The notes below the pieces were generated by a model that was not told the DNA's origin, ran no database searches, and saw only the letters and a program-made list of their open reading frames with translations. A stretch of DNA of 64,000 nt, from contig CAVWBB010000033.1 in NCBI GenBank assembly GCA_963753115.1, positions 1-64,000 on the forward strand. Reading direction: 5' to 3'. This DNA comes from Bog-473 sp963753115 (GTDB taxonomy: Bacteria > Actinomycetota > Acidimicrobiia > Acidimicrobiales > RAAP-2). The position numbers and the translations under genes were made by a program. Shown in pieces: positions 37,088-45,496 of this stretch. Each line of letters starts with the position of its first letter. Position 1 is the stretch's first letter.

Positions 37088-38722
37088 ATGACCTCGCCGA
37101 ACATTCTCCTGATCATGACGGATGAGGAGCGGTACCCGCCTCCGTACGAGGACGAGGCGATGGCCCGTTACCGCCGGGATCAGCTCGGCGCACGTCAGTC
37201 CATCCGCGACGGGGGCCTCGAGTTCCACCGGCACTACGCGGGCTCCACCGCCTGCCTGCCGAGCCGCACGACCCTGTTCACGGGCCAGTACCCGTCGCTG
37301 CACGGCGGGACCAACACCGACGGCATGGCCAAGAGGAACAACGACCCCGCCATGACGTGGCTCGACCCCAATTCGGTTCCGACCCTCGGCGACTGGTTCC
37401 GCGCCGGCGGGTACGACACGCACTACAGGGGCAAGTGGCACGTGTCCCATGCGGACCTGCTCATCCCCGGCACGCACGAAGGCCTGATGGCCTGCGACGA
37501 CAGCGGGACGCCGATTCCGGCTGCGGTCGCCGCCTACAAGGGCGCCGACCGCCTCGATCCGTACGGGTTCTCCGGCTGGATCGGCCGCGAGCCCCACGGC
37601 GCCGCCAAGGCCGACTGCGGCGCGGTGCGCGACGGCGTCTTCGCCGAGCAGGTCGTCGAGCTCTTTGCCGAGCTCGCCGGCGCCCGCAGCGCCGGGCCGT
37701 GGCTCGCGGTGGCGTCGTTCGTCAACCCGCACGACATCGCGTTCAACGGGTGGGCCTGGGAGCAGCTCCTCGGGTTCGGGCCCATCGACGATGACACGCT
37801 GCCCGCCATTCCCGAGGCGCCCTCCCAGGCGGACTCCTTCGCCGGCCGACCGGCCTGCCAGGAGGCGTTCGCCACAGCGTGGCAGGCGATGCTCTACGAC
37901 CAGCCGGCGGACGAGGCCTACCGGCGGCTCTACTACCACCTCCACAAGCTGGTCGACGGGGCCATCGGCCGCATCCTCACCGCGTTGGACGAGTCGGGCA
38001 TGGCGGACGACACGGTGGTGGTGTTCACCTCCGACCACGGTGACCTGGTGGGCGCGCACGGTGGCCTGATGCAGAAGTGGCACAACGCCTACGACGAGGC
38101 GATCCGCGTCCCGTTCGTGGTGCGCGGGCCCGGCGTGATGGCGTCGCCCGGCGGGGTGCACGTACCGACCAGCCATGTCGACCTGCTGCCGACGCTCCTC
38201 GGTCTGGCGGGGATCGACGTCGAGCGGGCCGCCGCCCTCGTCGCGGTCGAGCACGACGAGACCCAGTCGCTGCCCGGCCGCGACCTCAGCCCCGTCATCA
38301 CGGGTGCCTCCGACGCCGAGTCGTTGGCCGAGCCCCTGTACTTCATGACCGAGGACGACCCAGGGCGGGGCTCGACCCCGCAGAACATCTTGACCGGTGC
38401 GACCTACGACCCCGTGCCCTTCCCCTCCCACATCGAGTCGGTGCTCGCGCCGCTGCCGACCGGTGCCGACGGGAGTCCAGAGGTGTGGAAGCTCAACCAC
38501 TACTACGAGCGCTTGCCCGCCTTCGACGAGGCGCACGGCCTGCCGGCGAACCCCTTCGCCGCGCCGCCGGCGGAGGACGCGTGGGAGCTGCACAACCTGA
38601 CGGCGGATCCCGAGGAGCGCCAGAACCGGGCCACCAGCGCCCCGGACGTCGTCCGCGACCTCCAGACCGTGCTGGAGGCACAACGCGAGGCCAAGCGCCG
38701 CGTGCCGCAGTTGCGCAACTAG
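37088..38722 (+). CDS. type I (formylglycine) sulfatase
   Basis: This 544-residue sulfate-ester hydrolase starts NILLIMTDEER, where the Asp pair binds the metal. The modification motif is ACLPSRTTLFTGQ (Cys at ~57), to be turned into formylglycine. GKWHVS and FVNPHD follow, with the metal-side VVFTSDHGDLVGAHG and QKWHNAYDEAIRVPFVVRGPGV towards the C-terminal half. There is no signal peptide, so it is cytoplasmic. It resembles choline-sulfatase and phosphonate monoester hydrolase-like members. The substrate is unknown. A second sulfatase follows after 61 bases. Confidence 0.92.
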   Translation: MTSPNILLIMTDEERYPPPYEDEAMARYRRDQLGARQSIRDGGLEFHRHYAGSTACLPSRTTLFTGQYPSLHGGTNTDGMAKRNNDPAMTWLDPNSVPTLGDWFRAGGYDTHYRGKWHVSHADLLIPGTHEGLMACDDSGTPIPAAVAAYKGADRLDPYGFSGWIGREPHGAAKADCGAVRDGVFAEQVVELFAELAGARSAGPWLAVASFVNPHDIAFNGWAWEQLLGFGPIDDDTLPAIPEAPSQADSFAGRPACQEAFATAWQAMLYDQPADEAYRRLYYHLHKLVDGAIGRILTALDESGMADDTVVVFTSDHGDLVGAHGGLMQKWHNAYDEAIRVPFVVRGPGVMASPGGVHVPTSHVDLLPTLLGLAGIDVERAAALVAVEHDETQSLPGRDLSPVITGASDAESLAEPLYFMTEDDPGRGSTPQNILTGATYDPVPFPSHIESVLAPLPTGADGSPEVWKLNHYYERLPAFDEAHGLPANPFAAPPAEDAWELHNLTADPEERQNRATSAPDVVRDLQTVLEAQREAKRRVPQLRN

Positions 38723-38770
38723 CCGGCAGCGCGGACGCGCGTGCCATGCTCTCGTTGACAGCGAGCATGT

Positions 38771-38775
38771 GGAGG
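38771..38775 (+). promoter_or_regulatory. ribosome binding site deciding the start of the second sulfatase
   Basis: GGAGG lies eight bases before the GTG at 38784. An earlier in-frame GTG at 38769 overlaps this motif and is unlikely to be used. Confidence 0.6.
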
Positions 38776-38783
38776 TTGGGCGC

Positions 38784-41081
38784 GTGGGACGGGTGCAATT
38801 CGGTGGGAAGATCGGCAACGACTGGCGCGACTCGGAGCCGTGGTGGCCCCCCGTGCCCACGCCGCCCGACGGCGCGCCCAACGTCGTCCTGATCGTCCTC
38901 GACGACGTCGGTTTCGCCCAGCTCGGGTGCTACGGGTCCGACATCGAGACGCCGGCGATCGACGGTCTGGCCGCCGAGGGGATCCGGCTCACGAACTTCC
39001 ACACCACCGCGTTGTGCTCGCCCACCCGGGCCTGCCTCCTCACGGGGAGGAACCATCACCGCAGCGGCATGGGCCGGGTGGCCGACCTCGCCACCGGCTT
39101 CCCGGGCTATTGGGGCCGCCCGCCCCGCGAGAACGGGTTCCTCTCCGAGATCCTGCGCGCCACCGGCTACGCCACCTACGCGGTGGGGAAGTGGCACCTC
39201 AGCCCCGAGGGCGAGACCAACATGGCCAACTCGCGGGCGACGTGGCCGCTCGGCCGCGGCTTCGACCGCTGGTACGGCTTCCACGGCGGCGAGACGCACC
39301 AGTTCGTCCCTGCGCTGTACCACGACAACCACGCGGTGCGCCCGCCGCGTTCGGTCGGCGACGGGTACCACCTGAGTGCCGACCTGGCCGATCGGGCCAT
39401 CGAATTCCTGGCCGACCTGCGCGCCGTCGACGACGAGCTGCCCTTCTTCTTGTACTTCGCCACCGGGGCCTGCCATTCTCCGCACCACGCGCCGGCCGAG
39501 TGGATCGCGCACTACAAGGGCCGCTTCGCCCAGGGGTGGGATCAGTGGCGCGACCAGACCTTCGCCCGCCAGCTGGCCGAGGGCATCGTCCCCGCGGGCA
39601 CGGTGCTCTCGCCGCGCCCGCCCTGGGTCCCGAGCTGGGACAGCCTCCACGCTGAAGAGCGGGCGCTCGCCGAGCGCTTCATGGAGTGCTTCGCCGCCTT
39701 CCTCTCCTACACCGACCAGCAGATCGGGCGGGTCCTCGACTTCATCGACGACGTGGGTGCCGCCGACGACACCGTCGTCATGGTGGTCTCCGACAACGGC
39801 GCCAGCTCGGAGGGCGGCAAGGACGGCACCATCAACGAGGGCCGGCTCTCCAACTTCGAGGGCGCGGGCGTCGACGAGATGTACCGGCGTCTCGACGAGA
39901 TCGGTGGCCCGCTGAGCCACAACAACTACCCGTGGGGCTGGACGATGGCGGGGAACACGCCTTTCAAACGCTGGAAGCGCGAAGTCCACGAGGGTGGCGT
40001 CGCCGACCCGTGCATCGTGCGCCTCCCGGCCGGCCGCGGGGGCGCCGTGGGCCTGCGCGGGCAGTACGCCCACGCCGTCGACATCCTGCCCACGGTGCTC
40101 GAGCTGGCCGGCGTCCCCGCGCCAGAGGAGATCGACGGAATTGCGCAGTCGCACCTGGACGGCACCAGCTTCGCCTACGTGCTGGGCGAAGGAGCGGCGC
40201 GCGCCCCCGGGCGCCATCGCACCCAGCACTTCGAGATGCTCGGGTCCCGGGCCATCTACCACGACGGCTGGAAAGCGGTGACCTATCACCCGGTCGGCCC
40301 CATCTACGGCGACGGGCTGCGCAGCAACGCGCCGTTCGAGGACGACGTCTGGGAGCTCTACCACGTGGCCGAGGACATTTCGGAGGCGCACGACCGCGCC
40401 GCCGAGTTCCCGGAGAAGGTGGCCGAGCTGGTGGCGCTGTGGTGGGAGGAGGCGCGCCGCAACGACGTCCTCCCGCTGGACAACCGGGTGCTCGATGCGA
40501 TGGTGCACAAGCACGACCGCCTCCGCGCGCAGGCGACCTACCGCTACTTCCAGGGCGGCGCGCCGGTGCCCGAATGGGTGGCCGTCGACGTCCGCCAGCG
40601 GTCCCACGCCATCGTCGTCGACGTCGATGTGCCCGACGGCGTCACGCCCGACGGCACCCTGCTCGCTCTCGGCTGCGCGCTCGGGGGCTGGTCACTGCAC
40701 GTGCACGACGGTCGGCTGCGCTACGTGCACAACCTGCACGGCCAGCGGCTCTACACGGTGAGCGCCGACCGTGGGCTCCATGCGGGCCGCCATGCGCTCG
40801 AGTTCCGTTTCGAGTGGGACGAGCTGCTCGGCGGCAGCGCCGCCCTCGTCCAGGACGGCGAGGTCGTGGGGTCCGGCAAGGTGGAGCGCTTCACGCCCGT
40901 CGCCTTCAACGAGGTGATGATCGGGCTGACCTGTGGCTACGAATGGGGCCCGTCGGTGGGCGGCGACTACGACGCGCCGTTCGCCTTCAACGGCACCATC
41001 GTGCGGGCCGAGGTGTCCGCCACCGGGCCGGTCGTGCGTGATCCGGTCGCGGAGGTGGCAGCCATCCTGGCCGCCCAGTGA
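38784..41081 (+). CDS. large arylsulfatase (AtsA type) with C-terminal jelly-roll domain
   Basis: The 765-residue type I sulfatase has NVVLIVLDDVGFAQLGCYG (metal Asp pair), ALCSPTRACLLTGRNHH (formylglycine site CxPTR, ~80), VGKWHLSP and VVSDNGASSEGGK. KRWKREVHEGGVADPCIV fits the arylsulfatase subgroup. Residues ~600-765 form a beta-rich domain (IVVDVDVPDG, HALEFRFEWDELLG, FNGTIVRAEV) usual for the long actinobacterial arylsulfatases. There is no signal peptide. It should cleave aryl or alkyl sulfates in the cytoplasm or leave by a non-Sec route. The start is set by GGAGG upstream. Confidence 0.93.
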   Translation: MGRVQFGGKIGNDWRDSEPWWPPVPTPPDGAPNVVLIVLDDVGFAQLGCYGSDIETPAIDGLAAEGIRLTNFHTTALCSPTRACLLTGRNHHRSGMGRVADLATGFPGYWGRPPRENGFLSEILRATGYATYAVGKWHLSPEGETNMANSRATWPLGRGFDRWYGFHGGETHQFVPALYHDNHAVRPPRSVGDGYHLSADLADRAIEFLADLRAVDDELPFFLYFATGACHSPHHAPAEWIAHYKGRFAQGWDQWRDQTFARQLAEGIVPAGTVLSPRPPWVPSWDSLHAEERALAERFMECFAAFLSYTDQQIGRVLDFIDDVGAADDTVVMVVSDNGASSEGGKDGTINEGRLSNFEGAGVDEMYRRLDEIGGPLSHNNYPWGWTMAGNTPFKRWKREVHEGGVADPCIVRLPAGRGGAVGLRGQYAHAVDILPTVLELAGVPAPEEIDGIAQSHLDGTSFAYVLGEGAARAPGRHRTQHFEMLGSRAIYHDGWKAVTYHPVGPIYGDGLRSNAPFEDDVWELYHVAEDISEAHDRAAEFPEKVAELVALWWEEARRNDVLPLDNRVLDAMVHKHDRLRAQATYRYFQGGAPVPEWVAVDVRQRSHAIVVDVDVPDGVTPDGTLLALGCALGGWSLHVHDGRLRYVHNLHGQRLYTVSADRGLHAGRHALEFRFEWDELLGGSAALVQDGEVVGSGKVERFTPVAFNEVMIGLTCGYEWGPSVGGDYDAPFAFNGTIVRAEVSATGPVVRDPVAEVAAILAAQ

Positions 41082-41124
41082 GGGAGGGGCGTGGGGGACG
41101 TGTCCCTCCGGGCATTCGCTCTGA

Positions 41125-41748
41125 CTACTCGAAGCTGGGGCGGCGGTCCCTGGTGCGCTTCAGCTCGAAGAAGCCATCGGTCCCCGTGCAGAGCAGCACG
41201 CCGTCCCACAGCTTCCCCGCCGCCTCGCCCTTGGGGGCCGGGGTGACGACCGGGCCGAAGATGGCCGTCCCGTTGTAGTGGATCACGGGCGTGCCCACCT
41301 CGTCGCCGACGGGGTCCATCCCGGCGTGGTGCGACGCGTCGAGCGCGGCATCGAACTCCTCGGAGGAGGCGGCCTCGGCCAGGGAGGCCGGCAGGCCGAG
41401 CTCGGCCAGCGCCTCGGCGACGATGACCGCACCCTCGCCGTCGGCCAGGCCGCGCTTCTCGAGGTGGATGCGGTTGCCCAGCGCGGTGTAGAGCGGTCCG
41501 AGGATCTCGCGCCCCTTCATCTGCTCCGCCGCGATGCACACCCGCACCGGGCCCTTGGCCAGGGCGAGGCGTGCCTTGTAGCCATCGGAGAGCCCCGGCC
41601 GCCCCTCGTTGAGGATGGCAAGGGACATGACGTGCCATTCGACGTGGATGTCGCGCACCTGCTCGACCTGGAGCATCCAGCGCGAGGTGATCCAGGCCCA
41701 CGGGCACAGGGGGTCGAACCAGAAGTCAGCGGTGTCCTTGTCCGTCAT
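41125..41748 (-). CDS. DsbA-fold reductase, Rv2466c homologue with CPWA active site
   Basis: The 207-residue product closely follows the mycobacterial mycothiol-dependent nitroreductase Rv2466c: ADFWFDPLCPWAWITSRW, VEWHVMSLAILNE, GPVRVCIAAEQ, LYTALGNRIH, ASHHAGMDPVGDEVGTPVIH and FFELKRTRDRRP. In Rv2466c the active site is CPWC. Here the second Cys is Ala (codons TGC CCG TGG GCC), so a monothiol mechanism with a low-molecular-weight thiol is expected. It ends the reverse-strand operon, and its ATG overlaps the SDR stop by four bases. Confidence 0.88.
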   Translation of the reverse strand: MTDKDTADFWFDPLCPWAWITSRWMLQVEQVRDIHVEWHVMSLAILNEGRPGLSDGYKARLALAKGPVRVCIAAEQMKGREILGPLYTALGNRIHLEKRGLADGEGAVIVAEALAELGLPASLAEAASSEEFDAALDASHHAGMDPVGDEVGTPVIHYNGTAIFGPVVTPAPKGEAAGKLWDGVLLCTGTDGFFELKRTRDRRPSFE

Positions 41749-42494
41749 GGGATCCCTCCGTCGACGCGCAGGATGGCACCGGTCGTGTACGACGACGCGT
41801 CGGTGGCGAAGTACAGCGCCGCGCCGACGATCTCCTCGGGCTCACCCGCCCGCAGCAGGGCGTGGTGCGGCATGCCGCGCTCGAGCGTGGCCGGGTCCCA
41901 GGCCTTGGCGATGTCGGTGAGGAACGGGCCCGCCATGATGCAGTTGACCCGCACGCTCGGTCCGAACGCCTTGGCGAAGCCCTCGGTCAGCGTGTTGAGG
42001 CCCGACTTGGCCGCGTCGTAGGGCAGCATGCCCGGGGCGGGGCGCAGGGAACCGGTGCTCGAGACGTTGATGATGGATCCACCATATGGGCCGTCCGCCA
42101 TGCGCGTGCCGACGAGCGCGGTCAGGCGGAACGGCCCCTTCAGGTTGACGCCGAGCACCTTGTCCCACAGCTCCTCGCTCACGGACGTGAGGTCGGGGTA
42201 GAGCGGGGACATGCCCGCGTTGTTGACCAGCACGTCGACGCGGCCGAACTCGCCATACGCCTGTTCCACCAGGCCTTCGATCTCGTCCCAGTGCCCGATG
42301 TGGCAGGCCACGGCCAGGGCCCGCCGACCCCGGGCCTCCACCTCGGCCGCCACGGCCTGGCAGGCAGGGAGCTTGCGACTGGTCACGACGACGTCGGCCC
42401 CCGCGTCGGCGAAGGCGAGCACCATGGAGCGCCCCAGGCCACGGCTGCCGCCGGTGACCAGTGCGACCTTCCCGGTCAGCGGGCCGTCCGTCAT
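41745..42494 (-). CDS. short-chain dehydrogenase/reductase
   Basis: This is a 249-residue SDR of the classical type. The cofactor loop is VTGGSRGLGRSM (TGxxxGxG), NNAG is at ~88-91, and the catalytic Ser is in IINVSSTGSL. Tyr and Lys are in YDAAKSGLNTLT (YxxxK), and the C-terminal strand is GAILRVDGGIP. The Arg after the first strand (TSRKLPA) suggests NADP(H). Its ATG overlaps the M20 hydrolase stop and its stop overlaps the Rv2466c-like ATG (both ATGA). The substrate alcohol or ketone is unknown. Confidence 0.93.
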   Translation of the reverse strand: MTDGPLTGKVALVTGGSRGLGRSMVLAFADAGADVVVTSRKLPACQAVAAEVEARGRRALAVACHIGHWDEIEGLVEQAYGEFGRVDVLVNNAGMSPLYPDLTSVSEELWDKVLGVNLKGPFRLTALVGTRMADGPYGGSIINVSSTGSLRPAPGMLPYDAAKSGLNTLTEGFAKAFGPSVRVNCIMAGPFLTDIAKAWDPATLERGMPHHALLRAGEPEEIVGAALYFATDASSYTTGAILRVDGGIP

Positions 42495-43831
42495 GCCAGC
42501 AGCTCCGCGACGGCGTGGGTGACGGCCTTGGCCATCGGGATGTTGAGCGACTCGTTGGGCCCGTGCGCGTTGGAGTGGGGGCCGAGGACACCGGTGGCGA
42601 CGAACTGGGTACCCGGGAACCCTTGCTCCAGGTCGGCCAGGAAGGGGATGGAGCCACCCTCGCCGACCAGGCCGTAGTCCCGCCCGAAGCGCTCCCGGGA
42701 CACCGCCGACAGCGTGGCGGCGATGCCGGCGTCGAGCGGCCGGGCGATCCAGCCCTGGGCAGCCTGCATGAGGTCGATGGTCACGTGTGCTCCTTCGTCG
42801 GTCCGGATGGCCGACACCAGGGCGTCGGTCGCCAGCTGCGCGTCGACGTCGGGCGGCAGACGCACCGACAGCTTGAGCGTCGTCCACGGTCGCAGCACGT
42901 TGCCGCCGTCCTGCGCTGTGGGCAACCCGTCGGCACCCGTCACCTCGAGGGCGGCGCCCCACGTACGGGCGACGAGCCGGTCGACGGGGTCGGGCGTCAA
43001 GAGGTGCAGGCCGTCGACCACCGGCGCGGCGCTGTCGGGGAACTCGGCCGCCACCGACACAAGGTTGTCGCGGAGGGCGTCGGGGATCCCCGCCCCGAGC
43101 AATTCCGGCAGGAGGATGCGGCCGGTCGCCTCGTCCTCGATCCCGGACAGGATGCGGCGCAGGATGCGGAACGACGACGGGACGACGCCGCCGGCCACGC
43201 CGCTGTGGATGCCCTCGGTCAGCACGTCCACCCGCACCGTGGCGACGAGGCACCCCCGCAGCGAGGTGGTCAGCCACAGCCGGTCGTAGCTGAGCCCACC
43301 CGAGTCGAGGCAGATGACGAGCCGGGGCGTGCCGATGCGCGCCTTGAGGTTGTCGAGGTGCGCCGCCAGGTCGGGGCTGCCGCTCTCCTCGCTCGCCTCA
43401 ATGAGGATGAGGACGCGGCCGCGGCCGCCGCCCGCCGCCAACAGGCCCGTCACGGCGGCAAACATCGCGTAGCCGTCGTCGGCGGTCCCCCGGCCGTAGA
43501 GAAGGTCGCCTTCGCGCACGGGCTCGTACGGGCCGAGCCCGCTGCGCCACTCGCCGAGCGGTGGCTGCTTGTCCAGGTGGCCGTAGAGGACGACGGGCTC
43601 GCCCGTGCCGCCGTTGTCGATCAGCAGCACGGGGGTGCGGCCCGGCAGGTCCACGATCTCGACCTCGAGCGCGGCGTCCTGGTCGCGTGCCCATGCCGCC
43701 AGGAGCTCGGCGGCCTGGCGGATGGCGCCGCGCTCGGCCCAGTCCGGGTCGAAGGCGGGGGAGAGGCACGGGATGCGGGTGTACTCGCTCAGGACGGGGA
43801 GGATCCGGTCCTCCCAGGTGGCGTCGATCAT
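42491..43831 (-). CDS. M20 family metallohydrolase (dipeptidase-like)
   Basis: The 446-residue enzyme has two-zinc ligands in order: VVLYGHLDKQPP (His, Asp), YGRGTADDGYAMFA (bridging Asp), EASEESGSPDL (catalytic Glu pair) and the distal His in GPHSNAHGPNESLNIP. A lid domain runs from ~200 to 320. It resembles peptidases of the M20C/carnosinase-like group and should hydrolyse dipeptides or acylated amino acids. It is cytoplasmic. Its start lies eight bases after the SRPBCC stop, within an operon. Confidence 0.92.
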   Translation of the reverse strand: MIDATWEDRILPVLSEYTRIPCLSPAFDPDWAERGAIRQAAELLAAWARDQDAALEVEIVDLPGRTPVLLIDNGGTGEPVVLYGHLDKQPPLGEWRSGLGPYEPVREGDLLYGRGTADDGYAMFAAVTGLLAAGGGRGRVLILIEASEESGSPDLAAHLDNLKARIGTPRLVICLDSGGLSYDRLWLTTSLRGCLVATVRVDVLTEGIHSGVAGGVVPSSFRILRRILSGIEDEATGRILLPELLGAGIPDALRDNLVSVAAEFPDSAAPVVDGLHLLTPDPVDRLVARTWGAALEVTGADGLPTAQDGGNVLRPWTTLKLSVRLPPDVDAQLATDALVSAIRTDEGAHVTIDLMQAAQGWIARPLDAGIAATLSAVSRERFGRDYGLVGEGGSIPFLADLEQGFPGTQFVATGVLGPHSNAHGPNESLNIPMAKAVTHAVAELLA

Positions 43832-43839
43832 GCCGCCGG

Positions 43840-44313
43840 TCACGCCTCGGTGATCTCGGCCAGGCGGTCGAGCGTCTTGGACATGGACGCGGCCGTGTGC
43901 TGGCCGACCTTGGGGTGCTTCAAGAAGAACGCCTGCTTGTCCTGCGAGATGTCCCACGACTCGGTCACCTTCGTCCCGCCCTCGACCGGCTCGAACTCGT
44001 AGCGCCAGATGCGCCCACCCAGGAAGCGGCCGAGGGGCCCGGCCTGCACGGTCCGCCAGGCGATGCGGCGGTCCTGCTCGAACTCCACCACCGTGTTGGA
44101 CATGGAGTACGGCAGGCCCATCTTCATGGACATGTCGAAGGTCGATCCCAAACGCAGCTGGGGCGCCGCGCCGTCCTTGGCCTTGACCAGCTGGCCCGAA
44201 CCGTCGATCTCGGGGTGCCGCGTGGCGTCGGCCACGACGGCGAAGAGGTCGGCGGGCGGCGCGTTGATCACCCTGTCCACACTCACAACGGTCTGGTGCG
44301 TGCCCTCTGCCAT
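43840..44313 (-). CDS. SRPBCC (START-like) family protein
   Basis: A 157-residue helix-grip protein with VSVDRVINAPPADLFAVVADATRHPEID, SNTVVEFEQDRRIAWRT and a long C-terminal helix (SMSKTLDRLAEI). It is a paralogue of 12460-12969. GGAGG precedes the ATG at 44313 by four bases. It probably binds a hydrophobic ligand or intermediate of the pathway encoded around it. No catalytic residues are evident. Confidence 0.87.
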   Translation of the reverse strand: MAEGTHQTVVSVDRVINAPPADLFAVVADATRHPEIDGSGQLVKAKDGAAPQLRLGSTFDMSMKMGLPYSMSNTVVEFEQDRRIAWRTVQAGPLGRFLGGRIWRYEFEPVEGGTKVTESWDISQDKQAFFLKHPKVGQHTAASMSKTLDRLAEITEA

Positions 44314-44346
44314 CCGACCTCCGGTTCGTCGAGTCCGCGCTGGAGA

Positions 44347-44703
44347 CTAGATGGCGTGCGTGACCAGGTCGCTCAGCTGGACCCATTCGAGGCTCGCCGC
44401 GTGGGTCGAGGCGAGCACGACCGGTGGCGCCATGCCGGCCTCGAAGGCCTCCTGCCAGCGGGACGCGCACAGGCACCACTGGTCGCCCGGCTGCAGGCCG
44501 GCGAAGCCGAACTCGGGGTGCGGCGTCGAGAGGTCGTTGCCGACCGACGCGGAGAAGGCCAGGAACTCGGCCGTGACCCGGGTGCAGACGGTGTGCACGC
44601 CAATGTCCTCGGCGCCGGTGTTGCAGCAGCCGTCGCGGTAGAAACCGGTGACCGGGTCGAAATTGCAGGGCTCGAGTACTTCGCCGAGGACGTTCTGCGC
44701 CAT
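44347..44703 (-). CDS. DUF2237 family protein
   Basis: This 118-residue protein matches the DUF2237 family throughout: NVLGEVLEPCNFDPVTGFYRDGCCNTG, EDIGVHTVCTRVTAEFL, PEFGFAGLQPGDQWCLCASRW and LASTHAASLEWV. Five Cys are conserved-looking (PCNF, GCC, VC, WCLC). No biochemical role is established for the family that I know of. The ATG at 44703 is chosen over a GTG at 44718 because the family begins there. Confidence 0.9.
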   Translation of the reverse strand: MAQNVLGEVLEPCNFDPVTGFYRDGCCNTGAEDIGVHTVCTRVTAEFLAFSASVGNDLSTPHPEFGFAGLQPGDQWCLCASRWQEAFEAGMAPPVVLASTHAASLEWVQLSDLVTHAI

Positions 44704-44760
44704 GGTCCATTTCACCACGACCGGGGGCGGGCACCCGAACCAGCCCGCCCGAGGTGCCCG

Positions 44761-45456
44761 TCAGGGGTCGGTGAGAGGCGTGCCGTCGAAGCGGTCGATC
44801 CAGGCGAACGAGCTGACCGGGGCGCGCCGCAATCGCCGTGGCGCGGCGACCGGGCGGCCGAGTGCCACCAGGGACGCCACCGCCACCGTGTCGGGGATCC
44901 CGAACAGCGCACGCACGTCGTCCTCACGCCGCACCGGCATGGTCGTCATGACGCCGCCGAGGCCCTCGGTACGCGCCGCCAGCAGCAGGCTCCAGACGAA
45001 GGGGTAGATCGAGGCGCCGCCGGCCAGGGTGTAGCGGGGGAGGTCGCGGTCGACGGCGGCCAGTGCCGTCAGGTCGGCCAGGACGAGGAGGAGGGCGGGC
45101 GCGTCCTCGAGCGTCTCGGCGAAGCCGGGGGAGGCAGCGCCCGCTTCGGCGAACGGTGCCGCGTTGGCCACCGCCTCCGCCTCCGCCTCCCGGTCGGTCA
45201 CCGGCGCCCAGGGCACGAGTCCGGCCGACACCATGGAGAGGTACTCGTACCAACCACTGAGGTACAGCTCGCGCAGCGCCACGCGCGTCGCGTGATCCTT
45301 CACGACCACGACCCGCCAGCCCTGACGGTTGCCGCCGCTCGGGGCGAAGCGGGCCGTGTCGAGGAGGCGGGCGAGCACGGCGTCGTCGACGGGCTCGGGA
45401 TGGAACTGGCGGGCAGCACCGGTGCTGCGCAGCGTGTCGACGAGGTCGAGGTCCAC
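44761..45456 (-). CDS. nitroreductase family flavoprotein
   Basis: The 231-residue FMN protein has the N-terminal block STGAARQFHPEPVDDAVLARLLDTARFAPSGGNRQGWRVVVV, in which RxF and SGGNRQ contact FMN. GGASIYPFVWSLLLAARTEGLGGVMTTM marks the second half. It should reduce nitro, quinone or unsaturated groups with NAD(P)H. The GTG at 45456 sits just before the fold, with a TACGGT box nine bases upstream. It faces the nitronate monooxygenase gene across 40 bases. Confidence 0.88.
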   Translation of the reverse strand: MDLDLVDTLRSTGAARQFHPEPVDDAVLARLLDTARFAPSGGNRQGWRVVVVKDHATRVALRELYLSGWYEYLSMVSAGLVPWAPVTDREAEAEAVANAAPFAEAGAASPGFAETLEDAPALLLVLADLTALAAVDRDLPRYTLAGGASIYPFVWSLLLAARTEGLGGVMTTMPVRREDDVRALFGIPDTVAVASLVALGRPVAAPRRLRRAPVSSFAWIDRFDGTPLTDP

Positions 45457-45496
45457 GGGTTGCCCACCGTAGCGGCCGGTGGGTAAGTGTGGGGGT

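Noticed and set aside
38493..40607. 704-codon reverse open frame opposite the sulfatases
   Set aside because: It is a shadow of two well-supported sulfatases with GC-rich third positions; composition is implausible.
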